The notes under the pieces are model-generated. The model worked only from the letters and a program-made list of their open reading frames with translations. It was not told where the DNA came from and did not search any database. The position numbers and the translations under genes are program-made. A DNA stretch of 64,000 nt from Monilinia fructicola. Its lineage: Eukaryota; Ascomycota; Leotiomycetes; Helotiales; Sclerotiniaceae. Within the stretch, counting starts at the first letter, position 1, and every line of letters begins with the position of its first letter. Positions 1 to 10,868 of the stretch are shown here, in pieces. Location: assembly GCA_008692225.1 (NCBI GenBank), contig VICG01000002.1, positions 2,277,501 through 2,341,500 of the forward strand, read 5' to 3'.

Positions 1-113
1 TGGCGTACCAAAGTTCTGGGCGTAACTCAGGCACGGAATCGGGTCCTTTCGTTGAGGATCCGGATGATACAGAGGGGTCTTGGACTGAGGACTTGGAATT
101 TGAACGATACTGA
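1..113 (+). CDS. 3' end of an unidentified protein gene (partial)
   Basis: The third forward frame is open from the window edge to a TGA at 111-113 and gives about 36 C-terminal residues that are rich in Ser, Gly, Asp and Glu and end in Glu-Arg-Tyr. The other two forward frames give either an early stop or an Arg/Leu-rich translation that does not look like protein. The acidic, low-complexity composition fits a disordered tail. The family cannot be recognised from so short a piece. The next gene lies on the other strand, so its 3' end converges on this one across roughly 800 bp. Confidence 0.5.
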   Translation, partial: AYQSSGRNSGTESGPFVEDPDDTEGSWTEDLEFERY

Positions 114-910
114 GGGAAGAAAAGCACGAGATGATCTCAGTCGTGTCATTTCATCGAGGCACTTACAGTATCAGGGGAAGTGCGAGAATTGGCTGTTGAT
201 GTATTTTTCGTGATGTGATCGAGGGTTTTTATTTCGGATGGTTGTAGTACTGTCATACTTGAACATTGATATGGCGCTGTCATTGTCATTTGTGAGGACG
301 GAGATCATTTGGAAAAGAAGACATGCTGGATCTTTTGGGACCAGAAGTAGGAAGCTCTCAACAATTTTCCTTCTCTCGAGACTCTGACTGAATCGTGTAT
401 TTCGGCTCCAATACTCTAATAGGGCATTCCGCTGTCTTAGCTAGGTACGTTCAGCAATTGAAAGGGGCTGTGGGGTGAAGTGGAGACAAGTCGCTATAGG
501 ATTACAAGTGCTACAAAGCATTTGGATGTCTGAGCTGCACTAAACAATCAAAATTGCCTGAGGAATGTAACACTATTACTTCCACCAGGCTTTTCAGTGC
601 TTGAGTTATTGACGAGGCCCGACTAATTCATTGTTGGGGAGCTTTGAGTGCACATTCTGGAGATTCCCACTTCTCGAAAGAAGAGGTAATAATCTTTACC
701 ACGAGACAGTATATGGAGTGGCAGAGCGTATCTAAATCCGGAGCAAACCCTAAGGTCGTAAGAACAGGGCCCCCCTCGATTTATGTATGGAAACGCATAA
801 TCGAAATACCCTACAAAGCTTTCATGAAGACTCTTGACGTAATACAACTGACATCACTCAAGACACGGAGAATGAAAGAGATTGCGAAGTGCATAATGTG
901 AATAGAAATT
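114..910. other. intergenic, convergent 3' ends
   Basis: This stretch separates the 3' ends of two convergent genes. Short open frames on both strands near 620-900 overlap each other and have no protein-like composition. I see no RNA gene, repeat or other structure in it. Confidence 0.5.
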
Positions 911-2225
911 TTATTTTGAATTAGTAACGGAAGGCAAACCCTTTTTCTTGAACCGGCCTTGCATCCAGCATCTATACATCTTTAGTTCCTTAGCTCTATT
1001 GACCAGTAACCTTCGATCAACACCGAGATCAATGATATCGAAGCCAGACTCTGGCTCTGTCTCTAGGGATGTAGCTTGGGTATCAGCCTGAGGGAGTTTT
1101 CCGGTCCAAATTTTGGCTAATTCATCTTTCTCAAAGAAGTACACTCGAGTTCCGTCCCCTCTGATGTAGAAGTTCTCTTCCAGATAACGACCTTTTTTGA
1201 AACGTACTTGGGCAAGATCACCACGGCCGTAATCTCGAAATAGAACATCACCACCTGGTTTGAGTACCTTGAAGATATTTTGGACAGCCTGGTTCCATTG
1301 ATTGGGAGAAAGCGCTGAGAAGATAAAGATCATAATCACGACATCGACACTACTCTCTTCCAATCCTGGGGGAAGAACGTCGCCAGCAGCATCCCAAACG
1401 TCTGCTTGTATATTCTTTGTGTCATATGCCTCGTTTGAACGTATCACCTCCACAGCTTTCTTAGAGAAATCGCAAGCATGGATTTTTAATTCAGGGTTTT
1501 GATTATGTTTCAATATTGGATAAGCAGTGTTACCTGCCCCAGCACCAACTTCGAGAATAGTAACCGGTCCATAAGTTGGCTCTGTCACTTGAGAAAGAAT
1601 AGGAAATTCTTGTTGGAGCCATTTGCGATCTTTGAAGAAGTTGGCAGTATTGTTTTTGTAAAAATTATTCCACCATTTTGCGGGGTCGGAATTGAACCTG
1701 CCTAAGAGAAAATTGTCAGTTGCTTGTAAGGAATAACAAGATGCAACAAATTCAAAAGTTTGGACTACAGTCAGATAGGAGCGAAAGACATTGCTATATT
1801 TGTATCATTCAGAGGCTAGTAACCTCAGATGTATTATGAATATCGTCATAGTAGAATTTTACCAAATAGTTTGGCACCACGTTTGGGGAAGGAGAGAAGA
1901 AAAACTACGTACTTTTGTCAAATTCTGATACAGGAGAATCGCGTTGCTTCGCGTATTGTAATTCTGCATACTCCTTGTAAGTATCATCAGTCTCGACGTG
2001 ATCCCATGCATTGAACTCGAAGACGTTATCTTGTTCACTAAGATATCGAGATCCAAATTGGAACGGATCTGATCTCTTCATGTTGTTTTCCGGATCATGG
2101 GAACGGTGGGGAAGTTCCGGGCGATCAGTAGCCGTCGAAGAGTCATGATCCTGGATGGTCAAGGAAGCAATATCCTCGACGACAACAGTACCTTCGTTAC
2201 TCGGTGGGATGTCGTCTTTTGACAT
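911..2225 (-). CDS. TRM140: tRNA N3-methylcytidine methyltransferase (Trm140/METTL2-METTL6 family)
   Basis: The protein should transfer a methyl group from S-adenosylmethionine to C32 in the anticodon loop of tRNA-Thr and tRNA-Ser. Two exons, 1913-2225 and 911-1701, are joined across a 211-nt intron (donor GTACGT, acceptor TTAG) and encode 367 residues in one frame. Visible hallmarks in order are an N-terminal acidic tail, the family segment FNSDPAKWWNNFYKNN and FFKDRKWL just after the junction, the SAM-binding loop LEVGAGAGN, an acidic residue in HACDFS, the motif LKPGG and the C-terminal segment RRLLVNRAKELKMYRCWMQG. These match the eukaryotic m3C family in order and length. The initiator at 2225 is the only upstream in-frame ATG. 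The gene is divergent from URB2, with 255 bp between the start codons, so a shared promoter is likely. The choice between the Trm140 and Trm141 branches is inference. Confidence 0.88.
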
Positions 2226-2480
2226 ACTTAATATTCAGCAATTTTTGTAATCGAGTTGTGATATTGCAAGTGGAGGACACAGAACCGAGATGGAAAATTT
2301 ATTTTATGAGTGGAAGCACTAGGCCATAAGCTTAGACCAACATAGAAGGCGGTGAAAGGTTCTGCCATACACCATACCACTTATGGCGATTGGCTTTCAA
2401 GGCCCTGGCAAAAAAAAGTTAAGCTGTTGATGAGGAAGGGCAATTTCACAGAATCTGATTGTCAATGAGAGTTTTGAAAA
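2226..2480. promoter_or_regulatory. divergent promoter region, TRM140/URB2
   Basis: Only 255 bp separate the start codons of two divergent genes that both serve translation and ribosome production. The region must hold both promoters. No clear TATA box or palindrome stands out. Confidence 0.5.
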
Positions 2481-5400
2481 ATGGTGAGTATTTGGTAGTC
2501 GCATAAATGTCAATTGATGGACACTTTCTAATTATCAAACAGAATTCACAATCTCGAATTGCACAAGAAAAACTTGCTGGGCTTGAGAAAGCTTCTGCGC
2601 CATTTGAGGAACAAATTCGAGAAGCTGGAAAATTCGTTGATATCGATTTAGACAAGGTCGCTACAGTCCTAGATTATCAGAAATATGAAGAAAAAGCTTT
2701 CAAGAAGAAATGTGCGGCTGGATCATTTCATGGTAGAGAAGAATGGCTTTTGCGATGGCTTTTGAAGAAGCTGCAGTCTCCAAAAGATAAAACTCCCAGG
2801 TATATCATCAAATTCTGGACTGGACACCAAGGAGCTAACAATTGTTCCTCAGAATCACACCATTATCATGGCACCTCTTCCGCTTATTGTTAAATGCGAT
2901 CCCACTGGCAAACACTGCACGCATGCTCACTGAAAAGAAGTTTATGGCGACACTGCAACAAACATTACAAGAAGCACAAGAGATCACCGATGTTGACGGT
3001 TCTGGTGTAGAGGCACACGAAGATTCAATATTGGGATCCGATCCGGGAGAAACCTCAATTGTCTCGAAGAAGCGCAAACGAACTGGAGAACTAGTTACGC
3101 ATATATATCATGGTCCAACCAAAGGGCTGAGGGCCTTGGTTATGGCGATCCACGCTGCCATTCATAGCATTGTTCGTTCTACCAAAATTTCTCTCTCGCA
3201 AAGAGCAACATGCAATGGCCGAAGTACAGCATTCACCACGGAGTATATGCGAGCGATTGTAAGAACCACACCCGAAGCATCCGCAATAGTTCTAGGTTCT
3301 TGGATGTCTCTCTGCCAAAGGGTTCTAGGTCAACAAGCTGGTCCAGTTATATCAGCCCAATTATTATGCCCGTTCATTGACATCTGGGACTACCGCGTGG
3401 TAGGAAATGAAGATCTAATGCAGTTTTCTCTCCATTGTTCAGAACCTCTGCTGGCATTGTTGAAAAGGACCAAAGTAGATTCTACTAACCAAGATTGGAG
3501 GGCCACTTTGGAGAAAGTCATCGCCCGCAACATTATCATTCCTTCAAAATCAAGTGCAGGAGAGAAACAAGATTCAACACTACTGCAAACCTTAACTAAG
3601 GTCTTAGTTTTACAAGATGTTGCAAATGCCCCTGTTCTTTTCGATATTGCGATTCGTTCTTTACAGCCTCATGGAGACCGTCGAAGAAGGCCATCAGACA
3701 ACGCATGGCTTCAGGCGGTATTCTCCACGCTGAAAGCTGCAATGCCTCCAACCAAAACGATGGCGCATAATCTTGCTATTCGCGAAATTCTCCAGAGCTC
3801 TATCGAACACCAAGTGGATCTTGGTCTCCCTGAATTACGGAGTTTGACAGCGGAGTATATCATACCAGAGGATACTACGGATTGGAAGCTCTTGGAGACT
3901 ATGATGAAACTTGATGCCAACGTCTTTCTTATCCCTGACAATAACCAAGATTTATTGAATGATGTATTAGAGAGAATCACCAATATACATTTCAGCCAAT
4001 CCTGCTCCGAGCAATCTCTTCATATTGTATCTGAGATTGTCATCCCGTTAATGAATGAGTTCGCAAAAGCTCGTGATCTATCGGGGTTTGTGCGTCATTG
4101 GTACGCCCAGCTTGTCAAGTTCGAGCAGAAGCGACAGGATGATGTGATGTTCTCGACGAATACCTTCTGTGCTTGGGAGGATGAAGAATTGCAGACAGAG
4201 CTTTCCAAGCTTCTAGAAAATTCGTTGACTATTCAACAAATAGTGCAATTGGTTGACTGGCTAACCATTGAGATTGCCAATCAACCAGGCGCTGCTGTTG
4301 TTATTCTTGAATCTTTCGCGAATTCAATCACAAGGGAAGATGTTGTGGATGTTATCGCAACTCGTCTATACCATGCCACTTTTGATAATGGTAATTTCAA
4401 CAGATTGGATGACAGATATAGCTGGCGGGCCTGGAGAGTCTTGACTCGGTCCTTCCAGTGGATGCAACCTTCTCACTTGGACGAAATTGCCGAGCTTTGG
4501 GAGCAGCAAGCCAGCCCCTTTAGCATCTTGTCTACTCAAGTGTTCAGTGACAACGGGCTAGATAATTTGGAAATCTTCCGATGTGCTTGCGCAGCATGGA
4601 ACTCAACCGAAAAGGGAACGAGACTAGAAATTCTTGCCGCACCCGTTGTTTTACGCTGTCTTCAATATCTAGGTCCCTCTGTAGGTGCTTTGATCGATCG
4701 AAAAGAAGCAGGCATTGAAGCGTGGCCTGTTCATCTCAATACATTATCACGAGGAACTCAGTGGACTGCATGGTCATTTTATAATTGCCTGTTCCAAGAG
4801 TACCCCCGGGTTCTTGAGTAAGTACCTTCAATTCATGCAACATATAACCAACTAACAGAAACATAGGCTAGGATTGAAGTTACAGGATGGTGGTCTTGAG
4901 TTACTATTAAAAATTGCCCTGTGGATAGCTTCTTGTGATACAACCACTACAGCCGATCAGATATTGAATTATGCGGCATTTTCCACCTTATGGTTTGAGG
5001 TTTTGCGCCGCGATTGTGTACTCAATAACCCTGGCGTCATAAGTCACTCTCTCTGCTCCCAGCCAACCAGGTCAGTTGCTAACATGTTACAGGTCAATTC
5101 ATTAATGTCTTGTTGAACAGCCAGACCCAGGAAGAAAATCCTCTTCTAGCTATCCCTACGTGCAACCAGGCCGTCATCAAATCTTTAACGCAGCTGCCAC
5201 TCGAGGCGTTCACTAAAAAGGAAAGAGAGCGTATCGTTCAGAGCTGGTCAACAGACATCCTGGCACAGTCTCCCGAGTGTTGTCCTGCCGTACTGGCACT
5301 GAAACTGAAGATCATGCATCGCCCTACATTCTACAAGGTCAGTACAGTCCCTAAAACTGTAATTATTGCTAATTCGATGGTAGGGTATGAAGTATAAGGA

Positions 5401-7211
5401 TTTCGAGGAAACTGAGAAGCTGATCAAGAAAGTGGGGTACGAGGAAATGCCTAGGCGATTGGAAACCCTTATTACCTTGAGAGAGCTTGTTAAGCTTACT
5501 TTATCGTATGTACTGTTCATAACATTCTCATTTTTGTTCTTTAGTTACTGACTTTCATCAGACACATTACCAGTAATTTGGATCAGCCTCAGAATCGTAC
5601 CTATATCTTAGACGCTTTAAGCTATTTCCGTGATAAGCTCTCCAAGTTTACCAACGACGAGAAAAAGTCCAAAGGCGAAAAGACTTTGCCCTTCATATCC
5701 ACGTCACAATCGCTACTTACTGTTCTTATGACCAAATCCAAACAACTCAATGATTTAGCTATCATCAGCAACCAAGATTTCACAAGCCTTTGCACATCTT
5801 TTAGACAATTTCTCCTCGCCCAATTGCAACATCGATTGAAAAAGAAACCTAAGAGGGATGAGATTGGAAGCCATAAGGATGGCTCATTATTTATCACTAT
5901 TGTTCTTCAGGCTCTCGAAATCTTAAGTGTAGACTCATCACAGCTTGAACCTCTCGCCGCAGAAGCACAGGGATACATTACGAAGTTGAATGAGGGATAC
6001 CGGAAGTGGACAATGTACGCCAACTTTTGCCAGAGCTGTTCGCCGCCCATGCATCAAGCAACGAAAATAGAATCCTTCATACCGGTCTCGAGGCATTAAT
6101 TAATACCTCTGCCGGTAGAGCCGGTATCAAGAAAAAAATGGAAAAAATAACGTCTGGAATGGAAAATACGGAAAAGCTACAGCTTGTACAAAATTTATTC
6201 GGCGCAGAGTTAATTGGGTTGACCCAGCTAGATAAGTTGGTAGCCATCAAATATGTTATTGGCGCTTGTGATAGTATGTCTAATACGTTCTACCTCCCAT
6301 CCATTTTTACTGACCTTTCATAGACATAGGATACGAACCTAGTAACGCGAAAGCGACGCCAAGACCAATGGACCTCTGCCTGGCATACGATTTACTTTGC
6401 ACCCAAATAACCAAGACGCCTTCATACAGAGTGTTTGCTTTACTGGGGGAAATCATGGAGATTATGTTGAAGACAAAGGCAAGATTCCAAAACCAATTAC
6501 CTCCGGAAAAGATGTTGCTAACAAATTTACAGCGCCGCGCCCTCTCTCAATGGTCTGTTGATCGTACTCTTGCCATAATCGCCATAATGTGTTCCAGTAA
6601 AGGACCTTCTCTCCCCACCTCCCAAGCTAGTAGTATCTTTATTCGACTTTGTACATTAATGAAGGTGGTCCTTACGAACTACCGCTTTTCGTCTGGAAGG
6701 GCACCTCCATTGTGTCGTCCAAGTTCTACAGCCTCTCCTTCACTGCCTCTTTACAGCACACTCACACACCTCTAAAAGGCTTCTTCAGGCTTTTACCCCA
6801 CCTCCCTGGCTGCCACATTTGCAGACACTCACCACATCAACTTCATCACACACGCTATCACCAATTGCCGCCGAGTCTTTCACCCGTCTTCTCACTCTCC
6901 TTTGCGACCCTACACCTAATTCTATCTCTCATTCATCCATGAACAACCTTACATCTGCTGTGGCTAAAGCTAAAAAGATCGCTGGCCAACACATGCACAT
7001 CATACTTCAGACCTACATAAGGTTCAACCTCGAAATGACAATGAAGCCAGAAGTTAGAGCTGCTATGACACCTGGGTTGTATGCAATATTTGGGTGTACT
7101 GATATGGAAGGGCGAAAGGCTGTGGTTGACGGGTTGGATGCGAGCGCTAGGGCAGTTTGGGGCACTTTGTATAGAGATTGGGTTCGATTTGGAAGATGGA
7201 AGGGTGCTTGA
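2481..7211 (+). CDS. URB2: Urb2/Npa2-type ribosome biogenesis factor, frame broken twice in this sequence
   Basis: Urb2 is a nucleolar protein needed for early 60S pre-ribosome assembly and 27S rRNA processing. I model nine segments: 2481-2483, 2543-2799, 2853-4817, 4867-5070, 5121-5337, 5384-5505, 5562-6273 and 6324-7211, with GT-AG introns of about 46-60 nt, giving about 1,455 residues, a normal size for fungal Urb2. The start codon is followed at once by an intron, and the second exon begins NSQSRIAQEKLAGLEKAS. The C-terminal part, which ends in a Leu/Arg-rich segment with RLLTLLCDP and YRDWVRF, corresponds to the Urb2 C-terminal domain. Two single-base breaks occur: one base seems missing at 6004-6005 (AAG, expected AAAG) and one T is extra in the run 6686-6689. 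With both corrected, the length is exactly 1,456 codons. Identification rests on overall pattern and I am fairly, not fully, sure of the family. Confidence 0.75.
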
Positions 7212-7412
7212 GGATGCATGTAAGGTTTTTGTGAAAAATGATTTGGGTTCGGTTGATACATGGTAGGCTTTCACATCTGATTGAAGTTATAGAAGGTTAG
7301 ATTCCATGTTTGAAAGGATAATTCCATCGTTCAAAATTCAAGTATTTCCAAAAACATTTCAATGATTCGCTTCCACTTACGTCGCGCATATTATCACCAA
7401 AAATATCATAGA

Positions 7413-7820
7413 TCAAACCAGATGCGCTACCTCTAGAACCAGGTGCACCACACTCAAACCCAACTGTCTTTTCACACACTCAATATTTATGCCATAGTCC
7501 ACTACTATATATGCAAATAAAACGGTTTTTATATAAACATTCAGTTGCTTGGTCTCTCCCGATATGGAATGATACCTTTTCTGGTACAGCAGTCTCGCAT
7601 TTGTTCGCATGTCTGTATTTTCTCTGCGATTTACGCTGGGATTCGATCTTGATCTAGGTACATAAAACGAAACTTCATTTTCAAGTTGGGGTTGAATAGC
7701 TTCTTTTAAATGCCTTGTTCTATCCATGGATCCCGTGGATTTTTCTTTTCTTTTCTTTTGGGATTGATATTCGCTCTCCTGGCTCGAAGCGAGTCCAATC
7801 ATGGAAATGATGCCTAATAT
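7413..7820 (-). CDS. possible small hypothetical protein
   Basis: An open minus-strand frame of about 136 codons starts at an ATG near 7820. Its first 15 or so residues (MSILGIISMIGLASS) are hydrophobic and could act as a signal peptide or membrane anchor. A very basic, Ser/Gln-rich middle follows. No family is recognisable, there are no paired cysteines typical of secreted effectors, and the 3' half could instead be intron or UTR. It lies downstream of URB2 in convergent orientation. It is equally likely to be a chance frame in AT-rich DNA. Confidence 0.18.
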   Translation of the reverse strand: MLGIISMIGLASSQESEYQSQKKRKEKSTGSMDRTRHLKEAIQPQLENEVSFYVPRSRSNPSVNRRENTDMRTNARLLYQKRYHSISGETKQLNVYIKTVLFAYIVVDYGINIECVKRQLGLSVVHLVLEVAHLV

Positions 7821-9357
7821 CGACATTTCTGCCTTATCAAAGTAATCAAAGACGAACAATTTCAATCAACTTTTTCTATCTTCTGTTTCTTATTGTGAAA
7901 GGAAAACACGATTTTAAATTATTTTCCCCCTGAGCGTTTAGTGGATGCAAATTGTCGTATCACTTCTATTACTTTGATTTCTAAGCGTCAATCATGAATC
8001 ATGGACCTTGACGCTTTCTCCAAAGGTCCTGACGAAGCAGCAAACTAGGTAATCAAAGCGACTTCGAGCTCATTAAGAGCGATCTGGCGGGCAAAAATCA
8101 CATTTCAGAAAAGGGTTTGCTTGAACAGTCCGCTTGACGAGTGGACTTATACCTTGGATACTGTTGAAGTGGAGTAGACTGTAAGGGCGAAGATAAGACT
8201 CGACGGGCCATCTGAGAAAACTTGTATGTAATTTAAACATGAATTGTCAAAGACTACCTTGAAAAGATAGCTAGATATTCAAAGTGAACAAGCTTTTGGC
8301 TTCCAAATGCCTCGAGACAGCACCCAATCTGTATAGTTGATAAGCTGAGAGCTGTTATTCAACAGGAAAGAAAGGTCTGGAAGAATAAGATCACAAAAGA
8401 GAAGAGACCATTGGATGGAATCTCCAAACATATCTTATCTGGGCCACACCTAGTTAACCCCGATGTTCCTCTCAGCGATCCCTCACAATCACTTTTCATT
8501 CTAATATCAAAAATAAGAACTCAACTCGACCTCGGCTAGGTTTGTCAACTTTCTCGAATCAAAGCAGACAACTTGGCGATGATGAAGACACCATCGCGTA
8601 TGATAGTACTACGACTAGTCGGCGAAAAAATCGTATAACCGATCAGGTCGTCTACAAAACTAACCTAATCAATTCTCATTGATCCCGTTGCTTGGATGGC
8701 CATAAAGAGTTTCCAGTGTTATCAGATGTGAGAAAATGGAATGCATTCAGTGATGAACTGGGCGTGAGACAGAATAGATTTGGACCTAGCGTAGAGTAGT
8801 ACCATATTGAACAGTATGGATCAGGCAGCTTAGACGAGGAGTATGGATCTTATATTGGCTAGATTTGAAGACTAGGAGGTAATCTATCTCATTACTATTC
8901 CTGGTGCTGAACTAGCCATCTCAAACACAATTCTTGAGACATTGTGAATAGCATAAACGCAACGCATGGAACTTACAGAACTGTCACTTCTGTCAGTTTC
9001 CGTTCGGCACAATTATATCACTTCTCCATCTCGAATAAATGCATCATGCATCGCCTTTTCAACACTCTTGCCCAAAGAGCATTATCACTTCTCACCAGCC
9101 GTACATTTTGGGCCCATCCAATCATTCATTTATCATTCACTACACCAACCGAACCACTAGTCATATATTCAGGTAGCCCTCCATATCTCAACAAAACAAG
9201 CAATACTCTCTCTCTGGCTCTCTTGGCAAGTACCTGCTTCACGTTCTTCGCTAACATTCTAATAGATAAAAAAAGGGGACCATTACATGCAACCACCTTC
9301 TTAGCCTCATGGCTTCGGAGACCTGGTTTTCTCACAGTGACATGATGTGTGACTGCC

Positions 9358-9421
9358 TTCCCTCCTCCCACTTTTCCTTTCTCACTTCCCTTCCTTCCTT
9401 TCTTTCCTTCTTTCTTTCTTA
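9358..9421 (+). repeat. polypyrimidine (CCTT/CTTT) tract
   Basis: About 64 bases are almost purely C and T on the plus strand, made of degenerate CCTT and CTTT units. No gene overlaps it. Confidence 0.7.
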
Positions 9422-10145
9422 CATTACAATATTACCAAAAGAGCTAGGATATTGGAGAACCATGGGGTTAAAAGAAAAAAGTAAGTAACAATTCCATTAC
9501 ACAGAGAGAGAGTATTTGCAACACTCAATACATTTTTTTGCCATAATTTTGAGCTGGGGATGAAAGCAGATATGACCATGAGTAATTGCAAGGCTTAAGG
9601 CAATGAGTGAGCATTGATGGGATAGATAAATCCTTTGTAGGAGTACTTTGACTTGATACTTTTTGCACATTCGCAAATAAAAGCTATGTTATTTGGCATG
9701 GCAATCTGACCATATAGAGCGGAACAGCAATTACATTGCATGGGCAATATCAACTTTTGATGTATGTAGGATTTGACAGAAAACATTCATCTTTTTAGCA
9801 TTATTGCCATGTGCATATTCTGTGCCTCATTACTCCGAAGTGATGATCTTTCTAGTCTTCCGATGATTGCGCATCAACATAATGTTAAAGTAAGTTCGGA
9901 TCTCCAATTGCGTTTTTCAAGCATGAAACCAGTGGGTATGTCGCAATCAATGATAGACTATGCACAAGCCGTCGCGGTACAGCGAATGCGACTGTGGATT
10001 CCACACTGGCTAACAGTCATCACTAGATCATATGAAAGCAATCTCATCTAGTAGCGATGAGCTCATCTCTTTTGTTCCCACCGTAATGAGTTCATCAAAT
10101 GGCCAGCTCCTTCAATATTGCATGTAAGTATTACCATTGTGCTCC

Positions 10146-10553
10146 TCAGATACCTTTGACTTTCACATCTTCGCCCTTAATAGCTCCTCCACTGACCTTC
10201 TCCAATTCCGCCTCCAGTCCTTTGATTTCCCTTAGCTTTTCCGCTTTCAATTCATCTTTTTCCAATTTCACCCAACCCCAATAAGTCAATTGATAGATGA
10301 AAGTTGCCGTTAAGAGGGTTTTTGCGATAGGGCGTGTGAAAGTCTTATAGAATGCGCGCTGGATGAATGTTAGCCATAATTCATCTCTGATCATATAATG
10401 TGCATGGCACAGGTCTGGGTAGATATAGATAACAAGAGGTAAACTTGCGGTAGGTGAAGGAGTTTCTGAGGATGCGAATCGCCGTTGTGATATAGATGTG
10501 CCTCTTATTGCCAGATATTTGGTCCTCCAAAGACTCGTAGAAGTGTAGTTCAT
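10146..10553 (-). CDS. small mitochondrial-type membrane protein, function unknown
   Basis: The frame encodes 135 residues if read straight through. The N-terminus is rich in Arg, Ser and Thr without acidic residues and contains SQRRFASSE, which looks like a mitochondrial presequence with a processing site. A hydrophobic segment (TLLTATFIYQLTYWGWV) follows, then a highly charged Lys/Glu tail that probably forms a short coiled coil. Residues between the presequence and the segment beginning RAFYKTFTRPIAK look unlike the rest and may be a 75-nt intron at 10359-10433 (GTTATC...CATCCAG with a CTAAC branch-like site); its length is a multiple of three, so both forms stay in frame, giving 135 or 110 residues. 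The gene is divergent from PRP2, with 315 bp between starts. Similar short proteins occur in other ascomycetes, but I know no assigned function. Confidence 0.65.
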   Translation of the reverse strand: MNYTSTSLWRTKYLAIRGTSISQRRFASSETPSPTASLPLVIYIYPDLCHAHYMIRDELWLTFIQRAFYKTFTRPIAKTLLTATFIYQLTYWGWVKLEKDELKAEKLREIKGLEAELEKVSGGAIKGEDVKVKGI

Positions 10554-10868
10554 TTTGCTCGGCCGTTTTCCTTCTATTCCACTTCAGTTATTCAGGTACC
10601 AATTATCGTTTATCCCATCCTGTCGCATGGCACCAATTTGGTCCAGTTAAGTGAGGTTGAGCAATGCGATTGAGCGATCGGGTAAATATCGGTTGATCTT
10701 ATGACCCGCTTATTCGAACTTCAAGCAATCACATCGCACTTGTCGCGAGGCTACGACCTTCATAATTCTTCCAAAATGATCTGCGAATAAAGCCTGCTTC
10801 ACTTAGCTTGAACCTCTTTTTCTTCCCTTTGAAATACCTGAAGCCGACTTTCTTTACATTGACGCAAT
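10554..10868. promoter_or_regulatory. divergent promoter region, mitochondrial-type gene/PRP2
   Basis: The 315 bp between two divergent start codons must contain both promoters. No specific element can be named. Confidence 0.4.

Larger units (their letters stand above)
7212..10145. other. 2.9-kb intergenic region, no convincing gene
   Basis: This AT-rich stretch has scattered short open frames with no family signature. Its notable features are a possible small minus-strand ORF at 7413-7820 (listed separately) and a polypyrimidine tract at 9358-9421. A 133-codon plus-strand frame near 8944-9345 overlaps open frames on both strands and looks like chance. Confidence 0.5.

Noticed and set aside
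643..901. 85- and 74-codon frames near 0.6-0.9 kb
   Set aside because: They overlap on opposite strands in a convergent 3' region and have no protein character.
5924..6006. An intron (GTGTAG...GGAAG) as the explanation of the first URB2 frame break
   Set aside because: It keeps the frame but has a very poor donor and would delete a segment (VDSSQLEPLAAEAQGYI) that looks coding. A single-base error is simpler.
8944..9345. 133-codon plus-strand frame as a gene
   Set aside because: No domain and competing frames on both strands. The hydrophobic stretches follow from T-rich DNA.
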